Assembly (NCBI RefSeq): GCF_000025545.1
Contig: NC_013889.1
Location: 2,039,501 to 2,103,500, forward strand
DNA from: Thioalkalivibrio sp. K90mix
GTDB lineage: Bacteria > Pseudomonadota > Gammaproteobacteria > Ectothiorhodospirales > Ectothiorhodospiraceae
Length of the DNA: 64,000 nucleotides
Reading direction: 5' to 3'
Positions 30,206-39,455 of the stretch are shown here, in pieces. The notes under the pieces are model-generated. The model saw nothing but the letters and a program-made list of their open reading frames with translations. It was not told the DNA's origin and did not search any database. Each line of letters starts with the position of its first letter. Within the stretch, counting starts at the first letter, position 1. The position numbers and the translations under genes are program-made.

Positions 30206-31126
30206 TCACCGGGGTTCTTCGATGCCCAGCTCGCGCAGGGCGCGCGGGTTCCGGGTCCAGTCGGCCTCGACGCGCACCGTCAGGCGCAGCATGACCTTGC
30301 GCCCCAGCAGTTCTTCAAGCTGCAGACGCGCCGCCTGCCCGATCCGCTTCAGACGCTGCCCACCCTTGCCGATCACGATGCCCTTCTGGCTGTCGCGCTC
30401 GACCATGATCACCGCATCGATGTGCGTCGTCCGCGGCTCGTCAGCCCATTGTTCCACGCGCACCGCCACCGAGTACGGGACCTCCTGTCCGAGGCTCTCG
30501 AGCAGGGATTCGCGGATCATCTCCTCGGCGCGGAAGCGCTCCGGGCGATCGGACAGCTGCTCGGGGTCGTAGAGGAAGGGTCCCGCGGGCAGGTGCGCCC
30601 GGATTTCGTCGATCAGGCCCGCGACGTTGGAGCCTGTCTTCGCCGACAGCGGGACGACACCTGCATACGGCATTGCCTCCATCCGCCCCGCGATAAACGG
30701 CAGCAGTTCTTCTTTTTCCCGCGCCCGATCGACCTTGTTGATCACCAGCAGGGCCGGCCGTTCGGACTGGCGAATCAGCTGTTCGATGCGCTCGTCGCCC
30801 TCACCGAAGCGTCCCGCCTCCACCAGGAAACACACCAGGTCCGCGTCGGCCAGGGCCTGACTGGCCGTGCGGTTCAGTACCCGGTTTACCAGGCGCGTGC
30901 GCTCGGTATCGATCCCCGGGGTGTCCATCAGCACGATCTGGTCGTCGCCCTCGGTCACGATGCCGAGGATGCGATTGCGCGTGGTGTGGGGACGCCGCGT
31001 AGTGGCTGCCAGCTTCTCGCCCACCAGGCGGTTCATCAGCGTGGTCTTGCCGACATTCGGACGGCCAACCAGCGCGACCAAACCGCACCGCGTTCCGGAC
31101 TCGGGGGCGCTGTCCATGTCGCTCAC
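30206..31126 (-). CDS. era: GTPase Era
   Basis: Ribosome-assembly GTPase binding the 3' end of 16S rRNA. 306 residues: G1 GRPNVGKTTLMN, G3 DTPGID, G4 NKVD, then a KH domain (KGIVIGKGGQRLKRIGQAAR). Its ATG overlaps the rnc stop (ATGA), so rnc-era are translationally coupled, the standard arrangement. Confidence 0.97.
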   Translation of the reverse strand: MSDMDSAPESGTRCGLVALVGRPNVGKTTLMNRLVGEKLAATTRRPHTTRNRILGIVTEGDDQIVLMDTPGIDTERTRLVNRVLNRTASQALADADLVCFLVEAGRFGEGDERIEQLIRQSERPALLVINKVDRAREKEELLPFIAGRMEAMPYAGVVPLSAKTGSNVAGLIDEIRAHLPAGPFLYDPEQLSDRPERFRAEEMIRESLLESLGQEVPYSVAVRVEQWADEPRTTHIDAVIMVERDSQKGIVIGKGGQRLKRIGQAARLQLEELLGRKVMLRLTVRVEADWTRNPRALRELGIEEPR

Positions 31127-31833
31127 TGCTCCTGGGCCTGCTGCTGCAACCGCTGCAGCGCAGCCTCGGCCGCGGCCTGCTCCGCGCGGCGCCGAGAGGA
31201 GCCCTCGCCCTGCTGACCCCAGCCCTGGGTAGGCAGGTGCACGGAGACGGTGAAACGGCGCTGATGATCGGGACCGACCACCTCCAGCACTTCGTAAACA
31301 GGCAATTCCGCATTGCGGCCCTGCAGCTGTTCCTGCAACCGGGTCTTCGGGTCCTTCAGGGACTCGGCGGAGGGGAGATTCCCCAGGCGCTCGGCATAGA
31401 GTGCGAGGGTGAAGTCGCGTGCAGCCTGCATACCCGCCTCGCGGTACGTCACTCCAATCAGAGCCTCGACTGCGTCGGCGAGGATGGAATCGCGCCGCTG
31501 GCCGCCGCTCTTGCGTTCGCCCTGGCCGAGATTGAGCGTGCCTTCCAGTCCCGACTCGCGCGCCAGGGCCGCCAGCGACTCGCGGTTGACCAGCGCCGCG
31601 CGCAGACGCGTGAGATCCCCCTCTGGCGCGTCCGGCAGCTGCTCGTACAGGGCATCGGCGATAACCAGGCCCAGGACCGCATCGCCCAGAAACTCCAGGC
31701 GCTCGTTGTTGCGCCCGCCGGCACTGCGATGGGTCAGGGCCTGGCGAACGCCATCGCCCTCGCGCACTGACTCCGGCAGCAGCTCGCGAAAATCGCGACT
31801 CGATCGTTGAAGGTTACGTTCCGACAATCCCAC
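31123..31833 (-). CDS. rnc: Ribonuclease III
   Basis: Double-strand-specific endoribonuclease. 236 residues: the catalytic signature ERLEFLGDAVLGLVIADAL at residues ~44-62 and a C-terminal double-stranded RNA-binding domain (DPKTRLQEQLQGRNAELPVY onward). The start is GTG at 31833, nine bases after the stop of the upstream DUF4845 gene. Confidence 0.97.
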   Translation of the reverse strand: MGLSERNLQRSSRDFRELLPESVREGDGVRQALTHRSAGGRNNERLEFLGDAVLGLVIADALYEQLPDAPEGDLTRLRAALVNRESLAALARESGLEGTLNLGQGERKSGGQRRDSILADAVEALIGVTYREAGMQAARDFTLALYAERLGNLPSAESLKDPKTRLQEQLQGRNAELPVYEVLEVVGPDHQRRFTVSVHLPTQGWGQQGEGSSRRRAEQAAAEAALQRLQQQAQEQ

Positions 31834-31842
31834 AGTGTTTCT

Positions 31843-32220
31843 CTAGGGCGCCAGGGTTTCGCTACGGGAAAAACGCGCGACCACATCCACGTTCCCCAGG
31901 AACTCGCGGCGGACTTCGTATTCCAGATGCATCTGCCGGCGATCGCCCTCCTCGGTCACCGAGAAGTCGTCCTCCTCAATCCCGTCGTACACCGAGTTGA
32001 TCTGGAACCGGCGGTTCATCTCGCGCCACAGCTCGCGCTCGCTTTTCTCGGCCGCACCGGGCTGGGCCGCGACATCCTGCATGATCGAGCGCACGGTCAG
32101 GTACTGGGTGTACTGAGTGCCCATCTTGATCACGAAGGTCCCGACCAGCAGCGCCAGCAGGATCAACGCCATCACCGTCAGGGCACCCGCCCCGCGCATG
32201 GAATGTCTGGAATGCCGCAT
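31843..32220 (-). CDS. DUF4845 membrane protein
   Basis: 125-residue protein with one N-terminal helix (GALTVMALILLALLVGTFVI) and a short periplasmic domain. DUF4845 proteins commonly sit between lepB and rnc in gammaproteobacteria, as here (38 bases after lepB). Function unknown. The helix is pilin-like in appearance, but there is no prepilin cleavage motif. Confidence 0.85.
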   Translation of the reverse strand: MRHSRHSMRGAGALTVMALILLALLVGTFVIKMGTQYTQYLTVRSIMQDVAAQPGAAEKSERELWREMNRRFQINSVYDGIEEDDFSVTEEGDRRQMHLEYEVRREFLGNVDVVARFSRSETLAP

Positions 32221-32258
32221 CGCCCTATCCCCTGGTTGCCTGCGCCCGCGAAATGGAC

Positions 32259-33029
32259 CTAACGAATTGCCTGGCCAATCCGGGAAAAGTCCCTGTGCCC
32301 TTCATTGTAATCCCAATGCAGCCAGATAAAGAGGGCACGCCCCACCAGCAGGTCCTCGGAGACAAAACCCCAGGTCCGGCTGTCGTTCGAGTTGTCGCGA
32401 TTGTCGCCGACCATGAAGTAGTGACCGTCGGGGACCGTCACCGAGCCATCCAGGCTTGGGCGTTCCTCGCGCATCAGCGTCGTGTAGGTGCGCCCGTCGA
32501 GGGTCTCCTCGTACAGCGAGGCGCCGGACATCATTTCCCCGGACCCCTCGCCCTCGAAGGTCCCCACGCGCTCGGCCGATTGTGCCTCGCCGTTGACGTA
32601 GAGCACGCGATCGCGGAACTCGATGGTGTCGCCCGGCAGCCCGATCACGCGCTTGATGTAGTCCTCCTGCGGGTTGCGGGGGTACTTGAACACCACGACC
32701 TCGCCACGCTCGGGCTCGCCCATGTCCAGGACCTTCGTACGCGTAACCGGCAGGCGGATCCCGTAGGAGAACTTGTTCACCATGATGAAGTCGCCCACCA
32801 GAAGGGTCGGCATCATGGAGCCCGACGGGATACGGAACGGCTCGGCCACGAACGACCGCAGCACCAGCACGATCAGCAGCACCGGGAAGAACGAACGCGA
32901 ATAGTCCACGAACCACGGCATGCGCGCCTGGCGCTCGGGGCTCAACCGCCGCCGCAGGAGCACCCAGCCCAGCCAGATCAGGCCCGTTGCGGCCGTGGCC
33001 AGTACCAGGATCAGTTCCAGATTCGCCAT
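32259..33029 (-). CDS. lepB: Signal peptidase I
   Basis: Cleaves signal peptides at the periplasmic face of the inner membrane. 256 residues with two N-terminal helices (ILVLATAATGLIWLGWVLL and FFPVLLIVLVLRSFV), the catalytic Ser in FRIPSGSMMPTLLVGDF and the general-base Lys in DYIKRVIGLPGD; the C-terminal box GDNRDNSNDSRTWGFV is intact. It follows lepA by 49 bases. Confidence 0.97.
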   Translation of the reverse strand: MANLELILVLATAATGLIWLGWVLLRRRLSPERQARMPWFVDYSRSFFPVLLIVLVLRSFVAEPFRIPSGSMMPTLLVGDFIMVNKFSYGIRLPVTRTKVLDMGEPERGEVVVFKYPRNPQEDYIKRVIGLPGDTIEFRDRVLYVNGEAQSAERVGTFEGEGSGEMMSGASLYEETLDGRTYTTLMREERPSLDGSVTVPDGHYFMVGDNRDNSNDSRTWGFVSEDLLVGRALFIWLHWDYNEGHRDFSRIGQAIR

Positions 33030-33078
33030 CTATTGTCCTCGATCACCGCCTCGCGGCGTGCCCGCTCCAAGCCGGGCG

Positions 33079-34884
33079 TTATTTGTCGTCGCCGACCGAC
33101 AGCACCGCCAGGAAGGCCTCCTGCGGCACATCCACCTTGCCAATCGACTTCATGCGTTTCTTGCCGGCCTTCTGCTTCTCCAGCAGCTTGCGCTTGCGCG
33201 AGACGTCACCCCCGTAGCACTTGGCCAGGACGTTCTTGCGCATCGCCTTGACCGTGGAGCGCGCGATAATCTTCGAGCCGATCGCCGCCTGGATCGCCAC
33301 CTCGTACATCTGCCGCGGGATGATCTTGGCCATGCGCTCGGTCAGTTCGCGACCGCGCGACTCCGCGTGGTCACGATGCACGATCCCGGACAGGGCATCC
33401 ACTCGCTCGCCGTTGATCAGGATATCCACGCGCACCAGTGGCGCCGCCTGGAAGCGCCGCGGCTGGTAGTCGAACGAGGCGTAGCCACGGGTTGCGGACT
33501 TCAGCCGGTCGAAGAAGTCCAGCATCACCTCGGACATCGGCAGCTCGTAGGACAGCTGCACCTGACGCCCCAGGTACTGCATCTTGGTCTGCACCCCGCG
33601 CTTTTCGATGCACAGGGTGATCACCGCGCCGACGTAGTCCTGCGGCACGAGGATGTTCGCCTCGATAATCGGCTCGCGGATCTCGGCGATCTCGTTGCTC
33701 GGCGGCAGCCCGGATGGGTTGTGCACCATCACCACCTCGCCGTCGCTCTTTTCCACCTCGTAGACCACCGTGGGCGCGGTGGTAATCAGGTCGAGGTCGT
33801 ACTCGCGCTCCAGGCGCTCCTGCACGATCTCCATGTGCAGCATGCCGAGGAAGCCGCAGCGAAAGCCAAAGCCCAGCGCCTGCGACGTCTCCGGCTCGAA
33901 GGACAGCGCGGCATCGTTCAGGCGCAGCTTGTCCAGCGCATCGCGCAGGTCGTTGAAGTCATCCGCGCTGACCGGGAACAGCCCGGCGAACACCCGCGGC
34001 TGGACCTCCTGGAAGCCCGGCACCGGCTCGGAGGCCGGGTTGTTGAAGTCGGTGAAGGTGTCGCCCACCTTGGCCCCGGAAATGTCCTTGATAGTCGCGA
34101 TCAGATAGCCGACCTCGCCCACCTCCAGGGTCTCGCGGTCCACCGGCTTGGGCGTGAATACCCCGACTCGGCTGACCTCGTGGGCACGCCCGACCGACAT
34201 CGCCTTGATCTTCTGCCCCGCATAAAAGCGCCCGGCCTTCACCCGCACCAGCGCCACCACGCCCAGGTAGTTGTCGTACCAGGAGTCGATCACCAGGGCC
34301 TTGGGCGAGGCCTCGGCGTCCCCCTCCGGCGGCGGGATTCGACGCACGATCTCCTCGAGCAGCTCGGCGATGCCCTCGCCGGTCTTGGCCGAGACCCGCA
34401 CGGCGTCGGTGGCCTCGATGCCGATCACGTCCTCGATCTCTGCCGCCACGCGGTCCGGCTCGGCCGCCGGCAGGTCGATCTTGTTGAGCACCGGGACGAC
34501 CTCGAGCCCCTGGTCGATCGCGGTATAGCAGTTGGCCACGCTCTGCGCCTCCACACCCTGGGAGGCATCGACGACCAGCAGCGCGCCCTCGCAGGCATAC
34601 AGCGAACGCGACACCTCGTAGGAAAAGTCCACATGCCCCGGGGTATCGATGAAATTCAGCTGATAGCGCTGGCCATCCTGGGCGTCGTAGAACAACGAGA
34701 CGCTTTGCGCCTTGATGGTGATTCCGCGCTCGCGCTCCAGGTCCATCGAGTCCAGCACCTGCTCGGACATCTCGCGTTCGGTCAGGCCGTGGCAGCCCTG
34801 GATCAGGCGGTCGGCCAGCGTGGACTTGCCGTGGTCGATGTGCGCGATGATGGAAAAATTGCGGGTGAGGCGAGTTTCGGTCAT
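33079..34884 (-). CDS. lepA: Elongation factor 4 (LepA), ribosomal back-translocase
   Basis: Translation GTPase, 601 residues from ATG 34884 ([20 protein letters not shown]). G motifs: [35 protein letters not shown]; the LepA-specific C-terminal domain ends with [20 protein letters not shown]. The frame is open further upstream to 35145 but that part overlaps the glutaredoxin gene and has no homology. The start overlaps the stop of the upstream gene by 4 bases (ATGA). Confidence 0.97.
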   Translation of the reverse strand: MTETRLTRNFSIIAHIDHGKSTLADRLIQGCHGLTEREMSEQVLDSMDLERERGITIKAQSVSLFYDAQDGQRYQLNFIDTPGHVDFSYEVSRSLYACEGALLVVDASQGVEAQSVANCYTAIDQGLEVVPVLNKIDLPAAEPDRVAAEIEDVIGIEATDAVRVSAKTGEGIAELLEEIVRRIPPPEGDAEASPKALVIDSWYDNYLGVVALVRVKAGRFYAGQKIKAMSVGRAHEVSRVGVFTPKPVDRETLEVGEVGYLIATIKDISGAKVGDTFTDFNNPASEPVPGFQEVQPRVFAGLFPVSADDFNDLRDALDKLRLNDAALSFEPETSQALGFGFRCGFLGMLHMEIVQERLEREYDLDLITTAPTVVYEVEKSDGEVVMVHNPSGLPPSNEIAEIREPIIEANILVPQDYVGAVITLCIEKRGVQTKMQYLGRQVQLSYELPMSEVMLDFFDRLKSATRGYASFDYQPRRFQAAPLVRVDILINGERVDALSGIVHRDHAESRGRELTERMAKIIPRQMYEVAIQAAIGSKIIARSTVKAMRKNVLAKCYGGDVSRKRKLLEKQKAGKKRMKSIGKVDVPQEAFLAVLSVGDDK

Positions 34885-35123
34885 GCAGGGGCCAGTCGGT
34901 CCAGCAGTGCCTTTCGGTCGAGGAAATGGCAGCAAAGAATGTCGTCGTCGACCGCAAGCACCGGGACCTTCGCGTTGAAACGCGCGCGCAGGCCCGGGTC
35001 CTCGTCGATGTCGACGACCTCGAGGGCGAAAGTATAACGACTTTTGAGGGCCGAAAGCTCCGCGAGCATCTGCTCGCAAAGCCCGCAGCCCTCGCGGTGA
35101 TACAGCGTCAGGGTTGGCATCAT
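34881..35123 (-). CDS. Glutaredoxin-like protein (DUF836)
   Basis: 80 residues with a thioredoxin-like fold: [19 protein letters not shown] carries a CxxC (CGLC) redox site, followed by [20 protein letters not shown] with the cis-Pro. The family is common between mucD/degP and lepA. A CC pair (DILCCHFLD) near the C-terminus is extra. Two consecutive ATG codons (35123, 35120) could serve as start. Confidence 0.85.
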   Translation of the reverse strand: MMPTLTLYHREGCGLCEQMLAELSALKSRYTFALEVVDIDEDPGLRARFNAKVPVLAVDDDILCCHFLDRKALLDRLAPA

Positions 35124-35169
35124 GATCGCCGCCGCCCGGGCGCACAGCGCCCGGGCCAGGCCACGACCA

Positions 35170-36591
35170 TCATTCGGACGGGATACGCAAGGCGATAAAC
35201 GTCGGGTTGCCGTCGCGGTGAATCAGGACCGGCACCGTGCGCCCACTACCGGCGGCCTCGATCTGCTCTTCCAGCGCGTCCAGCGAATCCACCGAGTGGC
35301 GACCGAACTGCACGATCACGTCGCCCGGACGAATGCCGGAGGAACGCGCCGGGTTGCCGGTCACCTCCGTAACCACGAGCCCGCCGTCGAGACCCAGCTC
35401 CTCGGCCTGGGCCGCGTCCAGCGGCTCCAGATGCATCCCGAGCAGGCTTTGCGGCTCGGCACGCTCTCCCTGCTCCGGCTGGGGACCACCGCGCTCCGCC
35501 GCGATATCGTCCGGCAGGCGTTCGATCTCGACCATCAGGGTCCTGGTCTCCTCGCCGCGACGGATCTCCACCTCGGCCTCGGTGCCGACCGGTGTGCGTC
35601 CCACGATCGGCGGCAGGGCGGAGGAGTTCGGGACCTCGATCCCATTGAACTTGAGGATCACATCCCCCGTCTCGAAGCCGGCCTTCTCGGCCGGGCTGTC
35701 CGACTGCACGCGGGCGACCAGGGCGCCGCTGGGCTTGTCCATACCAAACGACTCAGCCAGATCACGCGTCACCTCCTGGATCAGCACGCCCAGCCAGCCT
35801 CGCGTGACCTCGCCGTGCTCGCGCAGCTGCTTGACGACATCCTCGACCATCTCGATCGGGACGGCGAACGACAGCCCCATGAAGCCACCGGTGCGGCTGT
35901 AGATCTGGGCATTAATCCCCACGACCTTGCCGTCCAGATTCAGCAGCGGGCCACCCGAATTCCCGGGGTTGATCGCGACATCGGTCTGGATGAACGGGAC
36001 GTAGTTCTCGGTCGGGAGATTGCGCCCCTTGGCGCTGACGATCCCGGCCGTCACGGAGTGGTCAAAGCCAAACGGCGAGCCGATCGCGAGCACCCACTCG
36101 CCGACCTTGAGGTCGTCCGAGGAGCCCAGCTCCAGCGTCGGCAGATCATCGGCATCGATCTTCAGCAAAGCCACGTCGCTTTGCGGGTCCTTGCCGACCA
36201 CTTCGGCATCGAACACACGCCGGTCGGAGAGATGCACGACGACCTCGGAAGCCCCCTCCACGACGTGGTTCGCCGTGATGATGTAACCGTCCTCGGTGTA
36301 GATAAAGCCGGACCCCAGCGAGCTGCGCTCGGGCATCCGTCCCTGCCCCCCCTCACCGCCCGGGGGCGAACCGAAGAAGCGTTCGAACAGGTCCTCGAAC
36401 GGAGAACCCTCGAAATCGGGGTGTCCGCCCGTCTGACCACCCTCGCGCTCACGCGTGGTGGAGATATTGACCACCGCGGGGCTGTGCTCCTCCGCCAGCG
36501 GGACAAAGTCCGGCAGCATGCACGCCGAGGCCGGCAGGGAGAAGGCAAACAGGATCAGCCCCAGCAGGGCCCATTGCATCGGTCGCGTCAT
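35170..36591 (-). CDS. mucD: Periplasmic serine protease of the DegP/MucD (Do) family
   Basis: Protein quality-control protease of the periplasm. 473 residues from ATG 36591, which gives a clean signal peptide (MQWALLGLILFAFSLPASAC); ATG 36621 would add ten residues. Catalytic triad: His in ITANHVVEG, Asp in DPQSDVALLKID, Ser in NPGNSGGPLLNLDG. Two PDZ domains follow (from about residues 275 and 385). Position after rseC matches mucD of the Pseudomonas algU operon. Confidence 0.93.
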   Translation of the reverse strand: MTRPMQWALLGLILFAFSLPASACMLPDFVPLAEEHSPAVVNISTTREREGGQTGGHPDFEGSPFEDLFERFFGSPPGGEGGQGRMPERSSLGSGFIYTEDGYIITANHVVEGASEVVVHLSDRRVFDAEVVGKDPQSDVALLKIDADDLPTLELGSSDDLKVGEWVLAIGSPFGFDHSVTAGIVSAKGRNLPTENYVPFIQTDVAINPGNSGGPLLNLDGKVVGINAQIYSRTGGFMGLSFAVPIEMVEDVVKQLREHGEVTRGWLGVLIQEVTRDLAESFGMDKPSGALVARVQSDSPAEKAGFETGDVILKFNGIEVPNSSALPPIVGRTPVGTEAEVEIRRGEETRTLMVEIERLPDDIAAERGGPQPEQGERAEPQSLLGMHLEPLDAAQAEELGLDGGLVVTEVTGNPARSSGIRPGDVIVQFGRHSVDSLDALEEQIEAAGSGRTVPVLIHRDGNPTFIALRIPSE

Positions 36592-36667
36592 GATTGAAGC
36601 CGCTCTTGCTCGTGCGTTCATGCTCTAGAAAATTCGTACCGGGACAAGTTCCCGGCGATTGCCTGCA

Positions 36668-37153
36668 TTATTCGATCGGACGCGGACGGCCCTGCGCCCG
36701 CACCACCCCCGCATCAGGCTCGCGCCGCAGAAATACCGGCGCCAGATCCGGTGCGCGGTGACGCATCCAGTACCGCACCCCGCCGAGCCCCAGCACAAAA
36801 CCCGCCGCACCGGCCAGCATCAGCCAGCCCTCGCCCAGCAGCGGCCAGGCCAGCATCAGCAGCCCCGGCACGGCAACCAGGCCCAGCAGGGGCAGCAAGT
36901 ACATCGCCAGGGCCCCCGAAACCAGAGCCTGATCGCGAATCCCGATGACCACGCGATCGCCGGCACGGAGTTGACCCGGATGGCCGATGGTCACCTCCAC
37001 AGCCTTTCGCCCCAGCACCTCGGACAGCACACCGCTACCGCAGCCGGTGCGGGCCGAACAGCTTCCGCAGGTGGACTGGCGCTCGATGCGCACGCGCGCG
37101 CTGTGCGCCTCGGCCGAGAGCACGACACCCTGTTCCTCGATCCAGTGTCCCAC
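36668..37153 (-). CDS. rseC: RseC/MucC family protein
   Basis: 161-residue inner-membrane protein with an N-terminal Cys cluster (STCGSCSARTGCGSGVLSEV) and two membrane helices (LAMYLLPLLGLVAVPGLLML and GWLMLAGAAGFVLGLGGV). The family modulates sigma-E signalling and, in E. coli, reduction of SoxR with the Rsx complex. The start is GTG 37153. It follows rseB by 5 bases. Confidence 0.9.
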   Translation of the reverse strand: MGHWIEEQGVVLSAEAHSARVRIERQSTCGSCSARTGCGSGVLSEVLGRKAVEVTIGHPGQLRAGDRVVIGIRDQALVSGALAMYLLPLLGLVAVPGLLMLAWPLLGEGWLMLAGAAGFVLGLGGVRYWMRHRAPDLAPVFLRREPDAGVVRAQGRPRPIE

Positions 37154-37158
37154 GGGTC

Positions 37159-38142
37159 TTAGTCGCCCGCGGCGCCCTGGTAATAGACCGCGTCCAGCAC
37201 CTGCTGGACCGTAACATGGGGCACATCGCCGACCGCCGTGACTTGATGCCCGGCCATCACCCGCGCCGCGGCATGCGTGGCGCCGGCACGGGTCGTACCC
37301 TCGAAACTCTTCTCGCCATCCGCCGGCTCGACGTAGACCGACACCGACGCCAGACCATCACTCAGCACGAAGTGGCGCGAGATCTCGTCCCCATTACCCA
37401 GCGAGCGCTCCGTGGCGGCGACTGCCTGAAAGCCAGGGGGGAGTTCGCCAAACTTCCAGCCACCCAGGCCGTTGTCGTCGTCCCACTGGGGCTTCTTGTG
37501 GCCGCGATCGGCGCGCACCTCGATGTGCTCGGCCTGATCGGTCGTCGGCTCGAGTTCGCTCTCGGCGATCTCGCCGCTCAACTCCAGATCGGTGAAGGCA
37601 AGCCGCTCCAGCAGCTTGCCCTTGGGGTCGTACAGCTCGCTCAGGAGCGGCAGGGCGCTGTCCATATGGAGACAGTAGCGATGGCTGTAGCGCAGAGCAT
37701 CCCGCGCGCGCGCCAGAATCAGGGTGCAGGGATAACCGGCCACGCGGTCCAGGCCCTGGATGTCCAGGGAATAGAGGTCGTGTTCTTGCAGCAGGGAAAC
37801 GGGCGCACCGGCAGGCCCCAGCGGCGACTGCGCACCATCGCCCGACGCGCCGCGCGCGCCCTTGATAGCGCTCAGTCGGTCCACCGATCGCAGGATCTCG
37901 CGTTCGGCGCCAGTCAGGGTTTCCAGACGTTCGCGGTAGCCACCATCCTCGGCGACATGCACCACGCGAATGGTGTCGATGCGGTCATCGCGCTGCAACA
38001 CGAAGGTGCCCTGGTAACTCTCCGCATGCAGGCTTGTCGTCATGCGCTCGAGCCATTCCGACGGCGAGGCCTCGTCCGCGAGGACCTGTGCCGGAAGGCA
38101 GAGCGCGGTTGCGGCCAGAACGAGCGGCAGCCCACGCCACAT
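37159..38142 (-). CDS. rseB: RseB/MucB, periplasmic regulator of sigma-E
   Basis: 327 residues with a signal peptide (GLPLVLAATALCLPAQVLA). The N-terminal lipid-sensing domain is marked by ASPSEWLERMTTSLHAESYQ and GTFVLQRDDRIDTIRVVH; the C-terminal domain binds the anti-sigma factor. RseB shields RseA from DegS cleavage and responds to off-pathway lipopolysaccharide. It lies 6 bases after rseA. Confidence 0.93.
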   Translation of the reverse strand: MWRGLPLVLAATALCLPAQVLADEASPSEWLERMTTSLHAESYQGTFVLQRDDRIDTIRVVHVAEDGGYRERLETLTGAEREILRSVDRLSAIKGARGASGDGAQSPLGPAGAPVSLLQEHDLYSLDIQGLDRVAGYPCTLILARARDALRYSHRYCLHMDSALPLLSELYDPKGKLLERLAFTDLELSGEIAESELEPTTDQAEHIEVRADRGHKKPQWDDDNGLGGWKFGELPPGFQAVAATERSLGNGDEISRHFVLSDGLASVSVYVEPADGEKSFEGTTRAGATHAAARVMAGHQVTAVGDVPHVTVQQVLDAVYYQGAAGD

Positions 38143-38148
38143 GACGTA

Positions 38149-38718
38149 TTACTCGTCGCTGACCGAGTAGCGTACGCGTCCCAGGGCCGAGGAGCCCGGA
38201 CCGGTCAGTTCGGCATGGTTCTCGAGGTAGCGGGCAAACCGCGGATCCAGGGAGTCGCCACCCTCTGTCTGTGCCGAGTCATCGGCACCGGCGCGGGAGC
38301 TGGCCGTCTGCACATCACCCGTAGCCGCCGGGGTACCGCTTTCCACGGCCACCGGGGTCGCATCCTGACCGGGTTGATCCCCCAGCATCTGCATGCCAAC
38401 CAGCGTGACCATCGCCACGGCCGCGGCCACTCCGGTGCCGGCGACGGGCTTCAGCCAGCGCGGCGACTCGCGTCGGGGTACGCCCTGCAGGACGGGTTCG
38501 TCCGCCAGGGCCGTGCGGATATCATCCATGAAATGTGCGGGGGCGGTGTTGCGCAGCCCGCCGCGGAGACTGTCGCCGATCAGGTGATAGCGTTCCCACT
38601 GGTTGCGGTCCTCTTCGGACTTGACCAGTTCGTCGATCAGGCGCCGCGTCTCGAAGTCATCCGTTTCTCCGTCTACGAGGGCGGATAGACGTTCATTCTT
38701 GGTGACTTGTTCTTTCAT
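38149..38718 (-). CDS. rseA: Anti-sigma-E factor RseA/MucA
   Basis: 189 residues from ATG 38718. The cytoplasmic sigma-binding domain has the family pattern ERLSALVDGETDDFETRRLI and WERYHLIGDSLRG; a single helix (PVAGTGVAAAVAMVTLVGMQ) crosses the membrane and the rest is periplasmic. A longer frame to 38817 overlaps rpoE and is rejected. It sits 11 bases after rpoE. Confidence 0.92.
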   Translation of the reverse strand: MKEQVTKNERLSALVDGETDDFETRRLIDELVKSEEDRNQWERYHLIGDSLRGGLRNTAPAHFMDDIRTALADEPVLQGVPRRESPRWLKPVAGTGVAAAVAMVTLVGMQMLGDQPGQDATPVAVESGTPAATGDVQTASSRAGADDSAQTEGGDSLDPRFARYLENHAELTGPGSSALGRVRYSVSDE

Positions 38719-38729
38719 GGTGCTTCTCG

Positions 38730-39311
38730 TCATTCTTCGTCTAACAAAGGACGCAAGGTCCGGTCGATGGCCTCGCGGGCCCTGAAGATGCGCGACCGTA
38801 CGGTACCGATCGGACATCCCATCGTCTGCGCGATTTCTTCGTAACTCAGTCCCTCGATTTCGCGCAGCATAATCGCCATGCGAAGGTCGTCGGGCAGTTT
38901 CTCGATGGTGCGCTGCACCGCGCCTTCTATCTCCTCGGACAAGAGCTCCCCCTCCGGGGTTGCATTGTCCTTGAGAGCGGAATCACCGCTCATCTGTTCC
39001 GCGTCCTGTGCGTCGACTTCGGCCTCCGGCCGCCGCCGTCCCTGGGAAACCAGGTAGTTCTTGGCCGTATTGATGGCGATACGGTAGAGCCAGGTGTAGA
39101 ACGCACTCTCGCCGCGAAAGTTCGCCAGCCCCCGGTACGCCTTGATAAAGGCCTCCTGGGACACATCCAGGGCGGCAGCCTGATCATGCACATAGCGCCC
39201 GACCAGATTGATGATCTTGTGCTGATACTTCAGCACCAGGATGTCGAAAGCCGCCTTGTCGCCGTTTTGTACGCGTTTGACCAGGGCCTCGTCGGAAGCC
39301 TTCTCGCTCAT
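38730..39311 (-). CDS. rpoE: RNA polymerase sigma-E factor (RpoE/AlgU)
   Basis: ECF sigma factor for envelope stress. 193 residues: region 2 (FDILVLKYQHKIINLVGRYV, SQEAFIKAYRGLANFRGES, FYTWLYRIAINTAKNYL) and region 4 (EIEGLSYEEIAQTMGCPIGT, VRSRIFRAREAIDR). It heads the long minus-strand gene run to acpS and is preceded by a promoter of its own type (39357-39383), which means autoregulation. Confidence 0.97.
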   Translation of the reverse strand: MSEKASDEALVKRVQNGDKAAFDILVLKYQHKIINLVGRYVHDQAAALDVSQEAFIKAYRGLANFRGESAFYTWLYRIAINTAKNYLVSQGRRRPEAEVDAQDAEQMSGDSALKDNATPEGELLSEEIEGAVQRTIEKLPDDLRMAIMLREIEGLSYEEIAQTMGCPIGTVRSRIFRAREAIDRTLRPLLDEE

Positions 39312-39356
39312 GCGGGGGCTCCCGCCAGGGCACCGGTCTCCGGTAATCTATGATGC

Positions 39357-39383
39357 ATGGACCGCCTGACTCGCATTAAGTTC
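39357..39383 (-). promoter_or_regulatory. Sigma-E-dependent promoter of rpoE
   Basis: On the minus strand GAACTT (39383-39378), a 16-base spacer and TCCAT (39361-39357), close to the sigma-E consensus GAACTT-N16-TCtga. It ends about 45 bases before the rpoE ATG at 39311. Autoregulation through such a promoter is known for rpoE/algU operons. Confidence 0.75.
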
Positions 39384-39455
39384 GCTTTCCGCACAACACT
39401 GTTGCGAAAGGGCCACGATTTGCTCGGGCAACAAGCGCAGCACGTTACCTGAGCC

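Noticed and set aside
34885-35145. N-terminal extension of LepA by 87 residues
   Set aside because: It overlaps the glutaredoxin-like gene in another frame and has no LepA homology; [11 protein letters not shown] is the normal start.
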